Shown here: positions 11,942-25,110 of the stretch, one piece after another
Position numbering within the stretch: position 1 is the stretch's first letter
Layout of the letters: every line of letters begins with the position of its first letter
Assembly (NCBI GenBank): GCA_949126835.1
Contig: OX421497.1
Location: 43,484,226-43,548,225, forward strand
Source: Anisus vortex
Taxonomy: Eukaryota > Mollusca > Gastropoda > Planorbidae
Reading direction: 5' to 3'
Length of the DNA stretch: 64,000 bases
Position numbers and translations under genes: made by a program
The notes under the pieces: generated by a model
The model's input: only the letters and a program-made list of their open reading frames with translations
Database searches by the model: none
What the model was told of the DNA's origin: nothing

Positions 11942-12840
11942 GTGCCAATCACAGTAAAGAGGGAGTCTGAAACACGCTGGAGTGCACGATCAGAAGCTGT
12001 TAAAGCTATTTATGAAGGACCAGATGAACTAGTAAGGCTGTTGGAAAAATTATCAGAAGATGCAACTATGACGCCTGACACCATAAGTGATGCAGAAACT
12101 TTGCTGGCAGGTATATTAAACATTAACTTCCTAGTTTGGTTACATTTCTGAAATATCATACTTGGGAAAATTGAAACGGTTGCAGGATCGTACTACCGTA
12201 TGAACTTCAAGGAAGCAGCAAGCATCTGATCTTGATTCGCTGGATCAAGAACTTGTCAACATTCGTGATAATTTGAGCTAGGTTGCGGTAGACAATGGAA
12301 AATCAAGATGCACAACTTGGGGAATCGAGGTTGACAGAAGGATTAGATGACAAAGGAGGATACCTGGAGAATTAGCAAGAGATGCAGGACTTTCTGCAGA
12401 AGAGAAAATTGCACGTGTTATGAACAGCGTAATTGATAGACTCAGGAGATATCAATACGGTTTTTACGTTTAAAAAAGCTAAACACAAAATTTGAATTTT
12501 TACTAGACGTCAAAACTCTTCTCGCTGAGACAAATTTTAATGTCGATATACTTCGTCACAATTACAAAATTTCTACGACACTGACGTCAATGGTCACGAA
12601 TTGTGCACAGCAATCGGAGACTGCAAAATGCTGATCAGTGCCCGGACTGAAGTTCTACCGGAAACTCCTTTGGATCTTCTTGTTTTTGTTGTTTCATATG
12701 GAGATGACGTATTTCCGAATTTGCTCATTTCACTTCAAATACTTCTAATGATTGCTGTTTCAATTGCAAGCTGTGATCGGTCCTTCAGCAAACTGAAACT
12801 TATTTTGTCTTATTTAATTCAATGGGACAAGATCATCTGA
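11942..12840 (+). pseudogene. hAT transposase fragment (ZMYM/DUF4371-type), broken
   Basis: The frame at 11942 reads TRWSARSEAVKAI, the 'TRW.aR..av' signature of DUF4371/ZMYM1-like hAT transposases. The frame near 12750 reads VSIASCDRSFSKLKLI, the C-terminal hAT dimerisation motif (normally C-ERSFS-LK). Frameshifts and stops lie between them. The reading frame is cut at 12840 by a MITE and picks up again at 13940 with SDLALLSIESE and FDNVIDEFA, the end of the same domain. Confidence 0.75.
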
Positions 12841-12842
12841 TT

Positions 12843-13931
12843 TAAGGGTCGGCAACCTAGGGCACGCGTGCCAAACTTGGCAGAGTGATTTTCAATGGCA
12901 CGCGAGAGAGATCCAAAAAGTGTTTTTTTATTGATGAAAAAATGTTTTTTTATTTGATGAAAAACAAACATTTTCCAGTTCTTAATGAGGAAAACTGACT
13001 TTTGAAGACGATGTTTCTGAATGACAGAGCGACACATTTCAGTTAGTTGAACGCATTTGGTTAAATGGAAAAACAATTAATGCTGCAAAAGTTTATTTAC
13101 AACTGTTTTACGTGAATCAATTGCATGCCTCTAATAATTAAATATTGTAATGAATACCATAATGCTGGATTTATAAGAAGAAATAACAATTAGTCAGTAA
13201 TATTTGTTATATTCAAAACATAACTTGTTTGGCATCAATATTGAATCAAAATTATAAATTTTATTTGAATTAAAGGGAGATAATTAGTCCATTTTATTTA
13301 TGTTATTATTTCTAATATTGTGTTTTTTATTTTTATTTTATAATAGACTAAATGGCCCACAACTTATAACGTTATAATGACCAAACTGTAAAATGTAGTT
13401 GAAAATTATATAAAAATATGACTAAAACATTTCATGCACATTTTTTAAACATTACATTAACTACCCAGTTTGTATGATTACTACATATGAATTCCGCTCT
13501 ACTATAGTGCAATCTCAATGAGTTTGAGCATTGAGCAAATTAAAGACAATCTCAGTTAAAACTGAGAATAAACTATTATCAATATTATCAGTTGCTAGAT
13601 CCTTATTTGGACAACCAAATGAGAATGTTTACAAAATCATTACCAAAAATGTAAAAGTTTGGTAATAATATTATTTTTTTATATAAATTCAAATAAAAAG
13701 GTTGATAATCACAAACGCGTTAATTATTGTTATTAAATATAAAACGCTTTACCGTTTTTTTTCCATAAATAAATTTCCTTTGCTTTTGGGCTTGGTCTTG
13801 CTACGGAGTTAAATTAATTCTTATAAAAAAAATAAGTATAATAAAGCAGGTTGACATTTAAGCTGTTGGCACGCTGAACGGTTTAGAAATCCTAGTTTGG
13901 CTCACAATTAGCAAAAGGTTGCCGACCCCTG
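12843..13931. mobile_element. Nested hAT-type MITE splitting the hAT transposase
   Basis: Left end TAAGGGTCGGCAACCT and right end AGGTTGCCGACCCCTG are inverted repeats. Flanks ATCTGATT (12835-12842) and TTCTGAGT (13932-13939) match at 6 of 8 positions, an aged target-site duplication. Removing the element rejoins the transposase frame. No transposase is visible inside. Confidence 0.85.
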
Positions 13932-14050
13932 TTCTGAGTGATCTTGCACTCCTTAGCATTGAAAGTGAAACACTTGAAAACATTAATTTTGACAACGTGA
14001 TTGACGAGTTTGCGACAGTCAAATCAAGGAGGATCAATTTGTTGTAGACT
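13932..14050 (+). pseudogene. C-terminal piece of the split hAT transposase
   Basis: Reads SDLALLSIESETLENINFD and then a terminal VIDEFA motif with a stop soon after, as expected for the end of hAT transposases. It continues the frame broken at 12840. Confidence 0.7.
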
Positions 14051-14257
14051 ATGTATATTCCAGTCATGTGTAATTAGTAGAATATCTTTTTTTTTTCAAA
14101 TAAATTTTTTACAATCGTATAGAAACGTATTCTATTTCATTAAAATAACAAATACTTCGAAAATGAACTATATAAACCGTCAAATTTCAAAATTTTCTAG
14201 AGTCCGAGAAGGGGCGCAGACTTTGTGTCATGTCCCCGGGGCAGATGACCCTAGCTG

Positions 14258-14640
14258 GTTGTGGCCGCCGAAAGATACAACCTGCCCAAAACGAAACGCG
14301 AACTAAGGCATACACTGTGCGAGTTCAGCAACTACCAGAATACTCTTATACCCAACTTCCGTAAAATCACACGCCCTCTATTTAGGTTGCTAAACGCACC
14401 CACATCCTCCTGATTATCTTGGGACAAACTCACTGCGAATGCTTTCGGCATATTGCAACAGTGCCTAGGCCAAAACCCCTTTCGACACAAGTGGCCTAGC
14501 GGGCACTAAACAGTGCCCCTACACACACCCGTGGTTCAGAATACTCAACAATACGGCACCACGCGCACACACTATTTAGTAGTGCGTATTAACCCCTAAC
14601 TCCCTTTTACACTTCCCCACTTGCGGATCCACCGCCCAGC
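14258..14640 (+). pseudogene. Ty3/gypsy-like pol fragment
   Basis: Directly after the hAT element one frame reads IPNFRKITRPLFRLL. It resembles the segment between reverse transcriptase and RNase H in Ty3/gypsy pol, where 'YRRFIPNF.kI..PL..LL' is typical. The rest is too decayed to assign. Confidence 0.55.
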
Positions 14641-16333
14641 AGACACACCAATGACTGAAGGACATTACTTATAACAAATAGATAAAAGACATACTTTTCT
14701 CTCTCTGGACTCCGTTAGCATAGGATTAGTGAGTATTTATAGTTAGGCAGACATTATGCACGTTTGACATGTCTCGAAACAGAGGGGGTGGTGTGATGGT
14801 TTCGGAGTTTAGGTACCCTGCTCAGCCTGGCGCCAAAAGCACAACCATTCAAATAACGCCAATCTGCAAAACTATACTTAGTCCTACTCTAGCGGTGCGT
14901 GCCAATGTGAATGTAGGTCAGTGACTTAAATTAAAAGTGTGATTAATTGCTTTGTGCTGTACGAGTGGTCTGTTTTGAATGTGTTTAAGTTTCTGTGCTC
15001 TGTGTGTGCTATGATTTGCGAGAATTTAAGTAATTGACTTTTAATTTAATTGTATTTTATTATTTGTAATATAGATATAGATTTGGGGGACTGTTTGGTA
15101 TAAAAATAATGTATGTAAATATTGTTTTGTATTTTGTAAAAGCCCCGAAACGAGGTCAAGTGGCTAGACCTTGTGTCATTTTTTGGAATTCTTTTTCCGA
15201 TTATTTTAAATGGGGTTTTCATCAGTTTAGTTTAATTAAAGAGATAGGTAGGATGTTCTTGGTAGTTTAATTTAATATAGGGTTGTATATAGGATAAATA
15301 GGTAGATATTTAGCAATTAGAGATTTAGAAAAAAAAAGGATTAGCACTTTAGTCAACAGGAAATAGTCATTTTGAAATTAGTTAGAACGAGAGTTGGATG
15401 GGTCATCAGAGACGTTCAGTCAGGGGCTATAAATAGAGTAATCAATCACTTCCGTCAGGAAATGGCCATTTTGTTGGATGACCAGTGGTCAGTATATGGC
15501 GTAGTTGTGTGTGGCTTGTTCGGATATGACGTCGTAATGTCGGCCTATGATGGTTTTTAGTGGGGAGTTAAAGTTTGTTTTTTTAGTAGGGAGTTAAAGT
15601 TTGGTTATTATTTGTGAGGGTTTACAGTATGTTTAGAGTTTAGATAGCATAGGTTTATTGTTGGGGTTTAATTTGCTTTTATTATTTTTATGTTCCCTTT
15701 AATGGGACGAGTGAATTTCCATGAATAAACAGTAATTTGTAATTTGAATATGATTTTAGTGTTTTATGTTTAGTGTTCAGTGTTGTTGGTCTGTTTAGAT
15801 TGTAATAATCCTTCTGTCCCAACGGAAGTGTCACTGAAGCCCAAAGTCCGCTCGTGCCCTAGTTTAGATGTATTTAGTTAACGATTTCTGTCCTGTGCCC
15901 ACAACCCTCTTAGTAAGACTTAGTTCAGTTGTAGGTAATGACCCACTAGAAATTAATTACCCCCCTCTTCCCCCCACCCTGTTACATGAATATGAAGGGT
16001 GTATGTTTTATTTGTAATCTGTATTTATGCCTGTATATTGTAATTGATTAGTTACGCGTCTCCATGTATTTGTAATCTGTATGTATGCCTGTATATTGTA
16101 ATTGATTAGTTACGCGTCTCCATGTATTTGTAATCTGTATTTATGCCTGTATATTGTAATTGATTGACTACACTTTTTATTTTTATGTTACTATTATGTA
16201 TTATATACATCCTACACCTATTTCATGTTTGAAAATACACATTTGATGTAACTAACCCCCCTACCTCCCCTATCTGTCTTAACCTGTCTAACGCTACATA
16301 TTTGGTTCCCATGAGTCATGAACCCCCCCCCCC

Positions 16334-16370
<37 letters not shown>

Positions 16371-17130
16371 ACTTTCCCACTCGCTGTCTGATTTCCCTTC
16401 GGTCAGAGGATTACGACGGGTACCACATACGTAATAAGCTCTCAGTGGTCAGCAGATCTGAGAACCTGAAGAGCATCGGAAGCACCTGCGCGGGCCACCA
16501 GCCCCCCCTTTCTGCCCTCCCCCCTCTACCAGTGACTCATTACTAAAGATATGTTGGTCAATTTTCCCTCCCCCCCCCCCGCCACCCCTTACTCCAGTTT
16601 TAACACAGGGGAGGAAGTTTTTAGGCAGTTGGTTCTGAGGCGTGCCAGTATGCAGTCGCCAGTAGCTAGTTGTATATTCTCAGATAGTGTATAGTTAGGA
16701 CCTGTATATAGATTAAAATCTGCTTGACAAGAGACCATTTATTTCTGCAATTATCTCAGTCAGAGGCCATTGGTGACTCCTGACTAAATTAAACAATTTT
16801 CGAACGTTGAAACATAAGAGTCTGTTTTGTATTGTGTCTGTCCGCTTGGAGTATCGTATCTCTGCTTGGATTACTTCAAACAAGTCACTTCAGTCATCTA
16901 TGCTAGCCACACGGAAATACGAGGATAAATATATATTTCTAGGAACAATGCTACGGTAATATCATCAACCTCTCTATAAGACAACGAGCCTTATCCCATT
17001 TCCCACCTGATTGTTAGTAAATATTCATACAGTAAGATAGATAGATAGGCAGAAAAACCCACATACGATTTGACATATAAAGAGATGAATATATAAATAT
17101 ATTCTCAATGAAAATTCATCTTCATATCAT
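14640..17130. other. Intergenic, probable retroelement debris
   Basis: No gene found. A two-and-a-half-copy tandem duplication of about 60 bp ('tatttgtaatctgtatttat' through 'tacgcgtctccatg') lies at 16006-16160. C-run/A-run homopolymers lie at 16323-16371. The stretch about 15980-16900 begins TGTTACATG and resembles an LTR in composition, but the matching partner is not visible, so it is left unassigned. Confidence 0.4.
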
Positions 17131-17168
17131 TCATTCCAAGTGTGTATTTTGACAAGGCAAGTCATTAC

Positions 17169-17394
17169 CGTTCTCACAGCTTGGTGAAATAAACGGACAT
17201 TCGCCATGGTGATATTCTACATTTCTCGCGTCGTTCCTGACATTCATCAAGTTGTGACTGGCACCGCATTCATCGCATACTATCTTACCGGAAACGTTGC
17301 AGAAAGCAAACCCTGCCTCGGATAACAGAATGAAGTACATTGGTGATACACGTTGACAATCGAGACAGCGTGAACATGTTGCCAAACGTTCCAT
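17169..17394 (-). CDS. BIR-like exon (BIR1) of a minus-strand IAP-like gene
   Basis: The exon reads MERLATCSRC, then LLSEAGFAFC, then IVCDECGASHNLMNV and EYHHGECPFI, and ends at a GTAATG donor (17168) in phase 1. It is homologous to BIR1 of the plus-strand gene at 31.5 kb (MTRLASYR, LSEAGFYFL, IVCECC, IYHNHGC). Both keep the 'LSEAGF' core. Both show C-x2-C-x18-H-x3-C in place of the canonical BIR C-x2-C-x16-H-x6-C. The ATG at 17394 is the likely start, but no upstream stop lies close by, so this may be an internal exon. The matching downstream exons lie at 9076-9182 and 5229-5429. The locus may be a pseudogene. No peptidase or RING exon was found on this strand. Confidence 0.65.
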
Positions 17395-17399
17395 TATCT

Positions 17400-18046
17400 T
17401 TTCTCCATTCTTTTTTATTTTTATTTTAATATAGGCTATTCTACCCCCTCCCCTTTCTTTCCTTTACATGTACTAAAAACTGAAAAATGAAATATATATA
17501 AATAATGTTAAAAATATTGGGGGCCACCTTAATACTCAAATTTTATGTTCAAAAGTGGCCCCATAAAGAAAGATTTTTTTCCATTGTTGATTTCCGTTCT
17601 TTTGGTGTGTTCTTAAGTTTAACCGTCAGACAAAGCTGAAAAGAAAGAAAATACAGATTAAATTTTTAAATTGAAACAGATCTGCTTTTTCAATTATTTT
17701 TTTTACCATGTAGGCCTAAGCATTTAGGTTATACAAATTATTTGGAAGGTATTTTATTTTTGCATTGATCTATCTTACTGTTTAAGTTAGGCCTAATCAT
17801 TAAAGTTAAAGCAACAAAGACCTTTATTTAAAATCATTTCTTCCAAGAAGCGAATGGTCAAGATAAGATTTTAGTTTACCATTGTTACAAAAAAGATTTA
17901 GATTTGGCTGGTAGGAAAATAGTTCATGTCACTAATATCCGACGTGTCATTTTATATTATTATCTAACAAAAATATATTTTTAAAACATATATACAACAC
18001 AACAATCTTTTAAAAACAGGGTGTTGATGGGGTATGCATCATAACA
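17400..18046. other. Intergenic, between BIR-like exon and MITE
   Basis: AT-rich with no ORF of note. This is where a promoter or upstream exon of the minus-strand BIR gene would lie, but no clear element was recognised. Confidence 0.4.
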
Positions 18047-18236
18047 CAGGGGTACAATTTTTCAGCCTCTTGATACGAAGTGGGATATTCTAATTCATTC
18101 AGAGTGCTAACAGACTAAAAGTCATCATGCTTTTAGCACTCAATTTCGTAGAAGAGAAATGAAAGTTTTCTTTGCGTTATTGAAAATCGCCCTGCGTGCC
18201 AAGAATGGTAAGCGTGCTGCAGGTTGCCGACCCTTT
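18047..18236. mobile_element. hAT-type MITE, degraded copy
   Basis: Starts CAGGGGTACAATTTTT, carries the family core 'gtgctaacagactaaaagtca', and ends AGGTTGCCGACCCTT. Flanks TCATAACA and TTATAAAA match at 6 of 8 positions. It is the same family as 9329-9525. Confidence 0.75.
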
Positions 18237-18239
18237 TAT

Positions 18240-18900
18240 AAAATGCTCCCTTATTAAACAAAAGCAATAAATGTGATGCATTTTGAATGGTATTTCCCCC
18301 CTTTTTTTTTAAATAAATTATCCTGTTCACGTCCTTATAAAATAATATATCTAAATATAGTTCTAAATATTGAGACAGGGAAGATCGTTATTGTAATGGG
18401 TAGAATTAGATTTGAAGGGTGATTAAAGTGGAGTGGAGAGTAGACGGGAAGTTGATGTGGGGAGTCGGGAGTAGAGGTTATGTCGGAAGTTGAGGCTGTG
18501 GCAGTTTGTGAAGTGACATGAGATGATTCGATATAGGGTCATATAGGCCTAATGTTTGTATTTTCCTACGTTTAATAAATAAATTCCTTATTGTGGGAAA
18601 CGGTATCATTAATTATTTTAGTTGTTTTCTTAGGAGATTTGTGAAGTTTAATCTATGTACTTTTATATGTTGTGATGATATTATAGAATTATCAGTCATC
18701 AGGAACATAAAAACAGTCATCATTAAAACGAGCCCACAACAGTTATTTTGTTGATTTTTTATTTTTGTTGTTTCTCCATTTTCGTCAATTTATTATTCAC
18801 AAATGCTATAATTTTCTTATGTTTTTTACTATGCCTTTATTGTACCTATGTACTATGTGGCAAATAAATATTGTTCATTGTTCATTGTCTGAATTATACG
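18240..18900. other. Intergenic, no gene seen
   Basis: A G-rich stretch (about 18360-18500, repeated 'ggagtcgggagtag'-like motifs) is followed by AT-rich DNA. Nothing codes recognisably. Confidence 0.4.
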
Positions 18901-19038
18901 TTACGTTACTTAACATCATTTAAAACATTAATAAAGATGCAAGACTAAACTTGGACCACGGATGAACGTAGGACGCAATAAAAATATTCTTCTTTATAGA
19001 TGGCGCGTCTGTAATATATAAGATAAGATGAGATAAAA
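18901..19038 (+). mobile_element. CR1/L2-like 3' end
   Basis: Carries 'acttaacatcatttaaaac', 'ccacggatgaacgtaggacg', 'gcgtctgtaat' and the terminal TAAGATAAGATGAGATAA, the common tail of this family. Confidence 0.8.
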
Positions 19039-19039
19039 T

Positions 19040-22000
19040 GCAAAGCTGACAAAAAGAACACCTACAACTAACCCAATTTTCAACCTCCATTTCACTGACT
19101 AACCCGATTAATTATTAAACTACTTCAGACGGGTGCTATCAACTTAAATTGTGTGTAGGATCATTCTTTAAATTATGCTCCTACATAGACTGCATTATAA
19201 CATTAGCCTTTTAAAAAATTGTATACCCCGGCACTAAATTATTCACTATGTGGTTATTATTTGAAGTGACTTTCGATGCATGTCACAAAGATTGAAGATT
19301 TTACAATATTTATTATTATGTTCAGTAGGCTACTACAATCCGTACAATATGTTAAGCGATATTGCTACGCTAGACTATGTCAATATGTTTTACACATTTT
19401 TAATATTTTAACATTTTAAATTTAAAAAAAAATTAAATAGCCTACTGACGTCTCTTAAATATTGCAAAGTTTAACGTATTTCACTACACTAGACTACATA
19501 TACCGATATCAAACATAGAGATGTTTTAAATCCTCTTTTTTTACCACTAAGCCTGCTATAAAGCAAGTAAATAATATAAGGGAAGTGACTCATGTAAGAA
19601 TTATAAAGCTCGGAATACCCAGTTTTGAATACTAAAATAAAATAAAAACCTAGAGTCTTACTAAATATATCGGAAGTACATAGTCACATGACTAACCATG
19701 CTTACTATTCAGTCTCCTTGTTCTTGTAATCATCGCACGTATAAATATATATATAGACTCAGAAACACTTATTGAAATGTATGATATCGCTACTATAACT
19801 ACATGTAACTATTTCGTGGATGTAAACTATTAGTAATGTTATTAAATGATATGTGCTGCAACAAGGCGTTCTTTTATTTGATTACAAGTTAAAATATATA
19901 TTGTGGTGAAGTCATCTGTTTCAATGTCTGATAACTGTAGACCAATAATTCAGCAACTGTAGCAGAAACACTCTGGAGAGACTAATTGTATTAATTGATG
20001 TACTAAGCATAATAAGAACATCAACAAAGCCAATGAAATTTACGGAGTTAGCATTCAAAGACTATAATAATAGGCTTTGTTAAAGTGTGACCCTAAAAGG
20101 GAATTCCCCCTAATGTAACACACACACACACACAAACACATACATAATAATATATAGATCAAACATATAATGAAATTCTATTAGTTAGTTATATTTAGTT
20201 AATAACTAGGGACGCCATAATTTACGTTGCTAAGGGCTTAGACACGAAGACATTTACACGAGTAAATAGTAAATACTATTAAAATACTATAGTAGTATAG
20301 CCTAGGCCCTAATATAGAAATTAATATAAAGTATTGTTAATAATTTTATATAATATTCAATAGACATGAATATTAGTAGGCCTACTAGTAGGCTGTGTCT
20401 ACAAATAAATCTGCTAAAACGCAAGAAAGAAAATTAGTTGTATTTTTTTTCCGCTGAGATAAAAGTAGGTTAATTATTATAAATAGTGGCCTAGTAGCCT
20501 ATATTTATATTAAGTAGGCCTATATAGCATAACGTTTAAATAACCTACGCCTATACTCTACTAATACTATATTACTAAATTGGGCCCTATTAAGTGTAAA
20601 AGAAACCAGCTTAAACTTAAACGCTACAATTGTATAATATTGTAATTAAAGACGTCTACTGTTAATACTTTGTATTGGTTAATCTTATTTTGAAGACATA
20701 TATAGGCTAGTGAGCACAAGTTGGCACCATCTGCCGGTATGGAAGTATGGTTGTGTATTGAACAAATATAAATCTTTAAAAAAATAATAGCCTTTTTGTT
20801 CTATATGCTATTTTTTTTTTTAAACATTAACATAATTGCTATTAAAAAATCTGTGAATAAATTCCACCAATTAATTTCTATATAAAATAAATAGGCCTAC
20901 CTGAGACTATAACTAATATCTTTGTTAGCTCGGAGCTAGTAGGTCTAATGTTTTTTTTCCCTTGGATTTTAGGTTAAACATGTGTTATATATAGTATCGG
21001 GAAAACCAACTGGAATGCTGACTACAATTCCCAGAAAAGAGTTACCGGTAACTAAAGCATGAAAAAAGACAAATACCATTCATTGTTTTGTGTTTTTATG
21101 TTTACATAATAATTGAGTATATTATAATATATGTTGCAGCACTTAAATCTTCTTGTTTGACTTTAGATATTAAACATACCTAGTCTCATGTGATATTAGG
21201 GACGCCACTTCAACGCTACAACAATTTAGCATAAAATAATCTAACATTAAATTTAAAATTAATACACATAACACTTAAAGTTGTGTGGGTTATTTTTAAA
21301 GACTGTGCTAAATCTTTAAAGATGGGAATGTTAATATTTTTTTACACATCTGTTAACAAACTAGTATCATCAGTATGATCTAAATGTATTTAGAGTTACT
21401 TTAATGTTTAAAAATGTCAATCTTAACAACAACCAAAAAAATAATGTTCATTAAAAAAAAACGACGTGCTCCCTTCCCTCCCTTGTTTGTGCTCCCCACA
21501 CAGGCCACACCCTGTTGCTATACCTCTACCTTTATGTAAGTATATCGCATGAGCGATTTACGTTAGCTGTTGAATTCAGGCATACTTTCCGATAACATTA
21601 TAGCATTGACATTTCTTTCTGTTATAATTTGTATAGGCCTTCATAACTTACCTTTGTCTAAAAATAGAGATGATAGTTTGCAAGTGGTAAAAAATTTAAT
21701 CGCACCTTTAAGGGTGTCTGGTGTGTAGGCCTAATGTTACAAGATTTTTACTGGTATAAACACAAGACACGCGCATAATATTAAAAGTTAGAAAACCATA
21801 GATAAAATATATGTGGTCTGATAAAAGGCCATTATAGGCCAATAAAAATAATAATTATAGATATATAGGTAGATAGATAGATAGGTAGATAGATATAGAT
21901 ATATATTAAATATAAGAGGACGAGATAGAGAGAGAGAGATAGACGTAGATAGACGCAGGCTACGAAGAGGTTATGGAGGCTAGAGGGGCCGAGAAAGATG

Positions 22001-22195
22001 GACGTCAGAGAGGTCTGCAGACCTGTGAGTTGCAAAGACTGAAAAGGAATTGGGCTTGAGAGCTAAATAAACGAAAGAACTTTAACACAATACATATCTC
22101 AGAAACCCAAACAAATGGCGGAAATTTATGATGGCACTTGCAAATAAATTTCCAGTCGTGCAAGAACTTGTATAATAATTAGTCGGCCATATCTT
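19040..22195. other. Intergenic, TAGGCCTA-rich, no gene
   Basis: AT-rich DNA with many copies of the palindrome TAGGCCTA or its near forms (for example 20380-20390, 20515, 20893). A (CA)n run lies at about 20120-20136 and a short GATA-type run at 21858-21905. No exon with splice sites and a recognisable domain was found. Confidence 0.45.
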
Positions 22196-22455
22196 TTCTT
22201 ATACATTACAGACGCTCCTTCTATAAGTCTTAGAGAAGATTATTGAGTCCTACGCGCATCCGTGGTCCGAGTCTAGTCGTGCATTTTGATTAATGTTTTA
22301 AATGATGTTAAGTTACTGGTTTTCCTGGTTTGTTCAGGCAACCCATTCCATGCCCGAATGCCACTCAAGAAGAAAGAGTACTTATATGCATTTGTTCTCG
22401 CATAAGGGATAAGGAAATTGTTTATGTCTTTATGTTTATCTGAGGTTGTTATTGA
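22196..22455 (-). mobile_element. CR1/L2-like 3' end, inverted
   Basis: Reverse complement of the family tail. On the minus strand it encodes YKYSFFLSGIRAWNGLPEQT-like sequence followed by the 3' untranslated tail and TAAGAAAAG-type end. Confidence 0.85.
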
Positions 22456-22459
22456 GATT

Positions 22460-25110
22460 AGTTCAAGTTCAAGTTATTTAACTTAAAACTGAAGATGACA
22501 ACATTTATATATCATCAAAATAATATAGATCTCTAGAAAGAATATGTCGTTTCTCCTTCAATGTAGGCTATGCTTTATTGTTACCCCGGGCAACGTCAGG
22601 TAATTTCGCTAGCATTTAATAACTAAACAATCCCTCAAACAAAGTTTATTCGTATCAATTTTTGATGTTCTTTTGGGCTCAGCTTAGCATGAATTATACA
22701 CCACGTGGTCTAAATTATTTTCTCAATTAAACTATTTTAGCCGGAATAATTGTAGGCCTAAATGATTTTAAAATGTGCACAGTACAGTTGTTATAAAAAA
22801 AAAATAGGAAAAACTAATTTTCAGGAGTTATCCATAGATTGCATACTAAAAAAAAAGTAATATTGCGTCCCGCAATTTTTTTCCCCCCAAATAAATCAAA
22901 TCAGAAAAATATATGTATAGTTATAAGTTTGCATTCCAAGCGCTTACAAGAAAACCCAGAATGTTGGCGAAAAAAACCCAAAGAAATATGAAAAACAGTA
23001 GGATTGGGAATTCCCCATAGCGTGATATTTCCAGAAAACTAAATATAATCACACTTCATTCAGTGTGGCTTAACACCGGCCATTCGCGAGGGACGTAACA
23101 CTTCCCTACAGCCAGCTTAACCAGTTTCTTCGGTAGTAAGTATTTGTTTATAATTAAACTGACGCTTATGGACGTATAATAAAAACTTTTTAATACTAAT
23201 CCTCAAGCTTTTTACGAATTTACGATAACCACCATAAAGGACTTATTATGACTTATATAAATTTTATAATAAATATGGCATTGTCTAATTTAATCATACG
23301 TATATCCACCTACAGGTCTCCTGAATTTTAGTAAACGTGGCATGTTCTGTCTTGTAGATGACTATGAAACTGGTTTAGTAAGTTGCGTTGTTTATATATA
23401 ATAGTTTAAATAGTAATTTGAAGTAAGGCCATACTGAATACTGCCATGTAGTGTAGGCCCTAAGTGGGATGATCATACACAGGCCTACTTATCAAATGTT
23501 ACATCGGACTAAAAAAACAAAGAACATAATATAGACTACAAAAGAAATATATATTATTTTTTTTAGGGCCTATAAATATATGTGGTCTGATAAAATAACT
23601 TAATTAAGGTTAAGCTTATAGGCCCTATAGGCTACTATTAAACTAAAGTTTGTTCCTGTATAGTCCCATTGAAAAAAGACATAGGCCTACTTTGTTGTAG
23701 GTTTCAGTCGTATAAAGTATAAAGTCATATAAAAATTTTGGGGCATTTCACCAACAAAATCCATACTCTGCTAAAAAGAAAGTTATAGACCTACTATTAT
23801 CATATATTTCTCTAATCATACCCACGGACAAGAAAGAAATTAAAGAGATAGATCTAAACCTATTTGCAACTTTAATTTTAATGGTGAAATTCTTAATAAT
23901 GTCTGTAAACATACTTTTCATTGAAATTTGAAACATAATATGTTCCAGGAAATTTTAAAATCTATTAATATTTACACTTCCCTATAAACAAACAAGTGAC
24001 AAATATTATAGCTACCATCTTAAAAAATGTGAACATATAGGTTAATATGTGCATGTTAAAAGTAATTTGGTGTGTTTTTATTAATAAAAAAATTTATTTT
24101 ACAATATTTTTAAATTTAAAGTGCTTAAACTAATTTCAGAGTAAGTTTAATAAGAAAAAAATAAATATAGACTACCAACAATAGGCTATTTGTTATCCAA
24201 TCATTGTTTTAAACAAAAAAAAAAACAATAAATTTATTAATTCAGAAGAAAAAATCCTTATTAACATAAGAAAGAGAACTAAGCTATTTTATAGGTCATT
24301 GTTTCATTAACATGAAAACTAAAATTGTGTCATTTAAATGTAGGCATAAGCTTAAAGATGTAGGCCCTATATGTGTATGTCGGGCAAAATTTTCACTTTC
24401 GACAATCATGTAAAGAAATCCGTTACAATAAGATACCAATAATATTTCATTGTTATTAACTAGTATTGAATGGTAATATCTTTTCTAAAAGTTAGTTAAT
24501 CCCTTGACTAGAAGAATAGCCTACGGAATGGAGTGCAAGTTACGAATCATAATGTACCCTCCCTCCCCCTTCATTTTACATAGGCCTAACCCTTACACCA
24601 TCTTTACAATTCAATATATCTTTTACTTTCTTATATATTTATCATTGACAATAGAGTATAATTGGTGATATCATGTTCACGCCACAGGACGCTACAATCT
24701 TCTGTATACAGAAGGAGCGTCTTTAACATGTATTATTGAGACGTTGCGTGTACAATAATAATAATCAGCACCTTGCACTTTTTCCCCAGGCTGGGTTTAG
24801 GAAAGTCGTTACAACAAAAGAACACCATAAGGTAAAAATAACTATGGATACTTAAATTGTTTCATAATATGTTTTCATTCAACATGCGTGAGTAAACTCT
24901 TATAAGTTTCATGCAACGAGCTTAAACGATAGGCCCTAAGCATTAATAAGCTTATAAAAACATGTTTGAATGACTCCGTCATTTTTTGTTTAGGTGTTTT
25001 TACATTATTAGTTGTATGTTAATTAATGTGTAAACCTGCTTCTTATGTTTCATAACCAAAAAATGAAATTGAAACACTGCACAAATATAAAAAAATGCCA
25101 TAACAAGTAG
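22460..25110. other. Intergenic, TAGGCCTA-rich, no gene
   Basis: AT-rich sequence with dispersed TAGGCCTA motifs (for example 23480, 23686). A fragment of the CR1/L2-like tail ('agaaggagcgtctttaacat') lies at about 24685-24735. No coding region could be supported. Confidence 0.45.

Larger units (their letters stand above)
11434..14257 (+). mobile_element. hAT element (2.8 kb) inserted in the retroelement remnant
   Basis: Starts CAGTGGCGTAGCTAGGG and ends CCCTAGCTG, with GTTGTGGC directly repeated at 11426-11433 and 14258-14265, a perfect 8-bp target-site duplication. The sub-terminal sequences are also inverted relatives (GGGGACATATGTCCCC on the left, a related CATGTCCCCGGGG on the right). 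Several bases of the right inverted repeat are deleted. The interior holds a decayed hAT transposase on the plus strand (11942-12840, then 13940-14045), split by another element at 12843-13931. Confidence 0.85.

Noticed and set aside
15980..16900. Solo LTR of the Ty3/gypsy remnant
   Set aside because: The start TGTTACATG is LTR-like, but neither a target-site duplication nor a second copy is visible, so it was not annotated as such.
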